Virus record (IMG/VR): IMGVR_UViG_3300023180_005196
Location: 1-26,717 of that record
Source of the DNA: a virus
Strand: one strand, 5' to 3'
DNA length: 26,717 nucleotides
Below the pieces are notes generated by a model that did not search any database, was not told where the DNA came from, and worked only from the letters and a program-made list of their open reading frames with translations. Position numbers and translations under genes: made by a program. Positions within the stretch are counted from its first letter, which is position 1. Every line of letters begins with the position of its first letter. Positions 23,662-26,717 of the stretch are shown here, piece by piece.

Positions 23662-23808
23662 ATGTCCCAAGTTACTTATCGTGGCAACAAGTACGATACC
23701 GAACAACACAATGCTGAGGTTCTTGCCGAAGCAAAGCGTGTTCGTGAACAGGAGAACTTTGCTCTCATGTATCGTGGCGTAAAAGTCAATCGTACAATGG
23801 TAAAGTAA
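23662..23808 (+). CDS. 48-aa peptide with YRG motifs (DUF4278-like)
   Basis: 48 residues: MSQVTYRGNKYDTEQHNAEV, a helical Glu/Ala/Lys/Arg-rich centre, then ALMYRGVKVNRTMVK. The VTYRGNKY and MYRGVKV elements are characteristic of the small cyanobacterial DUF4278 family, with one at each end here. Function unknown. It has a good Shine-Dalgarno (GGAG, 7 bases before the ATG) and follows the riboswitch-like leader, matching the known habit of the Downstream-peptide RNA of preceding small peptides. One base separates it from the next small gene, and both end at the terminator at 23905. If the leader is a glutamine sensor, the peptide would respond to host nitrogen status (inference). Confidence 0.72.
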   Translation: MSQVTYRGNKYDTEQHNAEVLAEAKRVREQENFALMYRGVKVNRTMVK

Positions 23809-23809
23809 A

Positions 23810-23899
23810 ATGATTGCAGGAATAGTGGGTTCATTCACTGCATTTTCTGCAGCATTTATGCTTCTAATCTATGCGGAAGTTAAATTACTGAGTAAGTAA
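23810..23899 (+). CDS. 29-aa single-pass membrane peptide
   Basis: MIAGIVGSFTAFSAAFMLLI then YAEVKLLSK: a 20-residue hydrophobic helix with a short basic tail, in the size class of small photosystem or cytochrome subunits but matching none I recall (PetG, PetL, PetN, PsbM, PsbT, PsaM compared from memory). It starts 1 base after the stop of the YRG peptide and ends 5 bases before a strong terminator, so it is placed as the last gene of that transcript. Its shortness means chance is possible, but the position between a gene and a terminator, and the coherent helix, favour a real gene. Confidence 0.5.
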   Translation: MIAGIVGSFTAFSAAFMLLIYAEVKLLSK

Positions 23900-23904
23900 G
23901 ATAC

Positions 23905-23933
23905 AGAGGGTTCTTGACGAACCCTCTTTTTTT
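23905..23933 (+). terminator. Rho-independent terminator
   Basis: AGAGGGTTC (23905-23913), loop TTGAC, GAACCCTCT (23919-23927), then a run of Ts to 23933. A perfect 9-bp stem with a T tract closes the transcript of the two small peptides and separates it from the thyX group. Confidence 0.92.
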
Positions 23934-23963
23934 GTGTAAAATGGGAAGAGAGAAATCTATTCT

Positions 23964-24128
23964 ATGGACAGAGACAAACTAAAACTCATCGTCCGTAATC
24001 TGGAACTGTTGGTTGATTCTCTCAAAGCAGAAATCTATTCTGATACTGAAAGTTACTTAAAGTATCAGGATTCAACACTACATGATTATGACGAGATCTT
24101 TGAAGATGACGATGGATACCCAGACTAA
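23964..24128 (+). CDS. Small acidic protein of unknown function
   Basis: 54 residues: MDRDKLKLIVRNLELLVDSL, KAEIYSDTESYLKYQDSTLH, then the acidic end DYDEIFEDDDGYPD. The first half is an amphipathic helix, the tail is strongly acidic. There is no known domain. It begins 30 bases after the terminator and ends 12 bases before thyX, in a region otherwise without a gene. I recall similar 50-60-residue acidic proteins near thyX in T4-like cyanophages, but not a function. No strong Shine-Dalgarno (AGAGAG about 14 bases upstream). Confidence 0.6.
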   Translation: MDRDKLKLIVRNLELLVDSLKAEIYSDTESYLKYQDSTLHDYDEIFEDDDGYPD

Positions 24129-24140
24129 AGAGGAACAAAA

Positions 24141-24776
24141 ATGAGTGTAAAATTGGTTAGTGTCACTCCCGATGCGGAGCAAACAATGGCATATGTTGCT
24201 CGTGTGAGCAATCCTAATAATCAGGAAAACCCCAACTATGCAAAGTTGTTAGGTTATTGTATTAAGCACAATCACTGGTCTGTGTTTGAACAGAGTTTCA
24301 TGACTCTGGAGATTGAGACTACTCGTGGTCTGGCGGCTCAAATCCTCCGACACCGCTCATTTACATATCAGGAATTTTCGCAACGCTATGCTGATTCTTC
24401 CCTACTCGCAGAGACGATCCCAGTCCCAGAACTTCGTCGTCAAGACACCAAGAATCGCCAGAATTCTATTGACGACCTGGATCCAGAGTTTGTGGAATTG
24501 ACTAATAAGCAGATTGAGACCTATTTTGCCCAAGGTATGAGTCTGTATCAGCACCTACTTGATAATGGTGTGGCAAAAGAGTGTGCTCGTTTTGTGCTTC
24601 CTCTGGCAACTCCTACTCGCTTATACATGTCAGGATCTTGCCGATCCTGGATTCATTACATCACTCTGAGGTCTGCAAACGGCACCCAGAAAGAGCACAT
24701 GGAGATTGCAGAAGCATGTAAGACTATCTTTGCAGAGCAATTCCCCACAGTTGCAGAAGCACTGGAATGGGTCTAA
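24141..24776 (+). CDS. thyX: Flavin-dependent thymidylate synthase ThyX
   Basis: 211 residues, normal for the family. LRHRSFTYQEFSQRYAD contains the ThyX signature R70-H71-R72 ... E78-x-S80-x-R82-Y83, which binds dUMP and FAD. LPLATPTRLYMSGSCRSWIH followed by YITLRSA is the conserved C-terminal block, and the N-terminal half has the NHWSVFEQSFMTLEIE strand. It methylates dUMP to dTMP with methylene-tetrahydrofolate and FAD, feeding phage DNA synthesis. The start ATG 24141 has AGAGGAAC about 5 bases upstream. It is a standard gene in T4-like cyanophages, here upstream of phoH-like and nuclease genes. Confidence 0.96.
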   Translation: MSVKLVSVTPDAEQTMAYVARVSNPNNQENPNYAKLLGYCIKHNHWSVFEQSFMTLEIETTRGLAAQILRHRSFTYQEFSQRYADSSLLAETIPVPELRRQDTKNRQNSIDDLDPEFVELTNKQIETYFAQGMSLYQHLLDNGVAKECARFVLPLATPTRLYMSGSCRSWIHYITLRSANGTQKEHMEIAEACKTIFAEQFPTVAEALEWV

Positions 24777-24800
24777 ATACAATATCTTGAATTTCTAACA

Positions 24801-25049
24801 ATGGCAACATATCCCGTAGTGAATAAGACCACTGGTGAGCAAAAAGAAGTTGTGATGAGTATTCACGACTGGAGTCAGTGGTTAAAGGATAATCCAGACT
24901 GGACTCGTGATTGGTCTGATCCATCCACCGCACCGATGGCTACCGATGTTGGTGAGTGGAGGGATAAATTGATTGCGAAAAACCCTGGATGGAACGATGT
25001 ACTTGAAAAAGCATCAAAAGCACCTGGATCTAAAGTAAAGAAACTCTAA
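24801..25049 (+). CDS. Conserved cyanophage protein of unknown function
   Basis: 82 residues, Trp-rich: MATYPVVNKTTGEQKEVVMS, then SIHDWSQWLKDNPDWTRDWS and GWNDVLEKASKAPGSKVKKL. The opening TYPVVNKTTGE resembles the small FmdB-like proteins annotated in many cyanophages, but no zinc-binding cysteines are present. It lies 24 bases after thyX, and its TAA overlaps the ATG of the PhoH-like gene (TAATG), so the two are coupled. Proteins of this kind are conserved in T4-like cyanophages next to phoH; function unknown. Confidence 0.75.
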   Translation: MATYPVVNKTTGEQKEVVMSIHDWSQWLKDNPDWTRDWSDPSTAPMATDVGEWRDKLIAKNPGWNDVLEKASKAPGSKVKKL

Positions 25050-25807
25050 TGGCAAGAAGAAAAAGAGCATCTGCAGAGCAACCAATTGGGGTTGGACTCA
25101 CGACAAAGCAGATGAAGCGGAAGAAACCGCTGAGTTCTGAGTATCTGGTGGAAATTGATCCACTTACCGATAATCAAAAAAAACTTTTTGATTCATATAA
25201 GGAGGGAAAACATCTAGTTGCCTATGGTTGTGCAGGTACGGGAAAGACCTTTATTACCCTCTACAATGCCCTTTGTGATGTTTTGGATGAAAGGACGCCA
25301 TATGAACGCATCTATCTTGTAAGGTCTCTTGTAGCAACCAGAGAGATTGGTTTCTTGCCTGGTTCCCATGAAGATAAGGCAGACATCTACCAGATTCCTT
25401 ATAAGAATATGGTGAAGTATATGTTCCAGATGCCTTCTGATGCTGACTTTGAGATGCTCTATGGTAATCTTAAATCGCAGGAAACCATCAAGTTCTGGTC
25501 CACTTCATTCCTTCGTGGAACCACACTTGATAATGCAATCGTGATTGTTGACGAATTCCAGAATCTTAACTTCCACGAACTTGATAGTATTATCACTCGT
25601 GTTGGTGAGAATACCAAGATTTGTTTCTGTGGTGATGCAGTTCAGTCTGATTTGCAGAAAACAAATGAGCGTAATGGTATTGTAGATTTTATGAATGTAT
25701 TGCGTAAAATGCAATCTTTTGATATGATTGAGTTTGGAGTAGATGATATTGTCCGTTCTGGACTTGTCAAGGAATACATTATTGCTAAAATGGAAGCAGG
25801 TTTTTAA
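25049..25807 (+). CDS. phoH: PhoH-like P-loop ATPase
   Basis: 252 residues. Walker A is GCAGTGKT (residues 60-67), Walker B IVIVDEFQNLN (D168, E169), and ICFCGDAVQSDL gives the GDxxQ motif of the PhoH/helicase-related fold; the TDNQKKLFDSYKEGKHLVAY segment before the P-loop is typical. The first 27 residues are basic. It hydrolyses ATP; in bacteria the family is linked to phosphate stress and RNA processing, while its job in phage is unsettled. It is a near-universal marker gene of marine T4-like phages. It is coupled on both sides through TAATG overlaps, to the small Trp-rich protein before and the nuclease after. Confidence 0.94.
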   Translation: MARRKRASAEQPIGVGLTTKQMKRKKPLSSEYLVEIDPLTDNQKKLFDSYKEGKHLVAYGCAGTGKTFITLYNALCDVLDERTPYERIYLVRSLVATREIGFLPGSHEDKADIYQIPYKNMVKYMFQMPSDADFEMLYGNLKSQETIKFWSTSFLRGTTLDNAIVIVDEFQNLNFHELDSIITRVGENTKICFCGDAVQSDLQKTNERNGIVDFMNVLRKMQSFDMIEFGVDDIVRSGLVKEYIIAKMEAGF

Positions 25808-26487
25808 TGTTTAATCATGTTGATATTAGTCTCCCTCAACTTGAGAGGGAGACCATTGATGGGGTGAGATATTACTCTGTCCCAGATGAAGAAGAACTTC
25901 TCCGACTGGTCTCCATCACTTCGGTGACCAGTCATTTTAATAAGGAGATTTTTGTCAACTGGCGTAAGAAAGTTGGTAATGAAGAAGCAGACCGTATCAC
26001 GAAGGCTGCAACAAGTCGTGGTACGGACATGCACACTCTGGTAGAGCATCACCTTAAAAACGAGGATCTACCAAAAGTCCAACCGATTTCTGATTTTCTC
26101 TTCAAAATCTCAAAATCAGACTTAAATCGTATAAATAATATATACGCACTTGAAGGTTCCCTATATAGTAAGCAACTGGGCATTGCTGGAACCGTTGATT
26201 GTATTGCTGAATATGATGGCGAACTAGCAATAATCGATTTTAAGACTTCTAAAAAACCCAAACCACGAGAGTGGATCGAACACTATTTTGTACAGTGCAT
26301 GGCATATGGTTGTATGCTGTACGAACTGACAGGAATTTCTGTCAAAAAACTTGTAATTATCATGGCATGTGAAAATGGAGAATGCGTCGTCTATGAAGAA
26401 CGAGACAAATCAAAGTACATCAAACTACTCACCCAATACATTAGAAAGTTTGTTAGAGATAAACTGGAACTCTATGGAACAGAATAA
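25807..26487 (+). CDS. PD-(D/E)XK nuclease, RecB/Cas4-like
   Basis: 226 residues. The RecB-family nuclease core is visible in order: H76 (SRGTDMHTLVE), E117 (YALEGSLYS), D131 (GIAGTVDCIA), D144-x-K146 (LAIIDFKTSKK) and the Q163-x3-Y167 helix (FVQCMAYG). This set predicts Mg-dependent DNA cleavage, probably exonuclease. There are no Cys residues arranged as in an iron-sulfur Cas4. The likely role is host DNA degradation, replication or recombination; single-domain nucleases of this kind are usual in T4-like cyanophages. It starts with TAATG coupling to PhoH and overlaps the next gene by 14 bases. Confidence 0.85.
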   Translation: MFNHVDISLPQLERETIDGVRYYSVPDEEELLRLVSITSVTSHFNKEIFVNWRKKVGNEEADRITKAATSRGTDMHTLVEHHLKNEDLPKVQPISDFLFKISKSDLNRINNIYALEGSLYSKQLGIAGTVDCIAEYDGELAIIDFKTSKKPKPREWIEHYFVQCMAYGCMLYELTGISVKKLVIIMACENGECVVYEERDKSKYIKLLTQYIRKFVRDKLELYGTE

Positions 26488-26717
26488 AGAATTAGAACAG
26501 GCACTAGAAAGTAAATTTTTAACACCTTCCAAATTTGCTTTGGAAATTGAGAAAATTGTTGCCGAAGAAAACTTTAACTATATTGATGCTATCTGTCACT
26601 ATTGCGAGATTAATAGTCTTGAGGTAGAATCAGTAGTGAAACTCGTGTCTAAACCTCTGAAAGAGAGGTTGAAGAATGATGCGATTAATCTAAACTTTAT
26701 GAAGAAAACATCGAGAG
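26474..26717 (+). CDS. gp33-like late-transcription accessory protein, 3' end cut by the window
   Basis: The visible 81 residues begin MEQNKELEQALESKFLTPSK and run to the window edge with no stop. FALEIEKIVAEENFNYIDAI, CHYCEINSLEVESVVKLVSK, then PLKERLKNDAINLNFM match my memory of cyanophage gp33 homologues, where this helical region is the most conserved part. In T4, gp33 bridges RNA polymerase and the gp45 sliding clamp to activate late promoters together with gp55. The ATG lies inside the nuclease gene (14-base overlap). If correct, this protein would act at the phage's late promoters, perhaps including the repeated motif found beside the propeller genes. Assigned from memory of the family, hence moderate confidence. 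Confidence 0.7.
   Translation, partial: MEQNKELEQALESKFLTPSKFALEIEKIVAEENFNYIDAICHYCEINSLEVESVVKLVSKPLKERLKNDAINLNFMKKTSR

Noticed and set aside
1-26717. Photosynthesis genes (psbA, psbD, hli), tRNA genes, integrase or attachment sites
   Set aside because: None of their motifs was found on either strand; the 29-aa membrane peptide could not be matched to a photosystem subunit.

Overview
The window reads as part of a T4-like cyanophage genome (Kyanoviridae type, infecting marine Synechococcus or Prochlorococcus). The evidence is AT-rich DNA, every supported gene on the + strand with gaps or overlaps of a few bases, and a set of genes typical of these phages: ThyX, a PhoH-type ATPase, a RecB-like nuclease, a gp33-like late-transcription factor, glutaredoxin, and fibre proteins carrying the VGIGTxNPxxKLxVxG repeat. 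No tRNA, integrase, transposase or CRISPR array was seen.

Bases 1-19405 are a fibre and virion-decoration region. It opens with the 3' part of a large fibre-like gene (GIGTxNP repeats, a YadA-like YNNxxGYQAG beta-roll, two C-terminal beta domains). Three giant paralogous genes follow (2657-6454, 7918-11760, 15665-19405; 1246-1280 aa). Each encodes an N-terminal W(S/T)xKxDVW cap and then, by my count, exactly 24 kelch-like blades. Longer linkers split the blades into four groups of six, which predicts four six-bladed beta-propellers per chain. The blade scaffold is nearly invariant, while two short patches per blade vary strongly.

Between the giant genes lie enzymes that modify sugars or proteins: a DUF6445-like 2OG-Fe(II) oxygenase and a sulfotransferase; a GT-A glycosyltransferase, a GT4 glycosyltransferase fused to an unknown domain, an exostosin-like glycosyltransferase and a catalytically degenerate oxygenase paralogue; then a prolyl-4-hydroxylase-like oxygenase and a NodU/TobZ-type carbamoyltransferase. 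The same 20-base motif (TATGCTATAATAAACAAAAC) follows the stop codon of every giant gene and lies 9-11 bases before the next enzyme gene. The layout is therefore a repeated cassette: promoter, enzyme(s), propeller gene. The natural reading is that these enzymes decorate the propeller fibres or another virion or host-surface glycan; this is inference.

Bases 21476-26717 are an early/middle metabolic and regulatory region with ordinary sigma70-like promoters: glutaredoxin, several small conserved cyanophage proteins, a structured GC-rich leader resembling the Downstream-peptide (glutamine) riboswitch family in front of a 48-aa YRG-motif peptide, a 29-aa membrane peptide, a strong intrinsic terminator, ThyX, PhoH-like, RecB-like nuclease and the start of a gp33-like gene cut by the window end.
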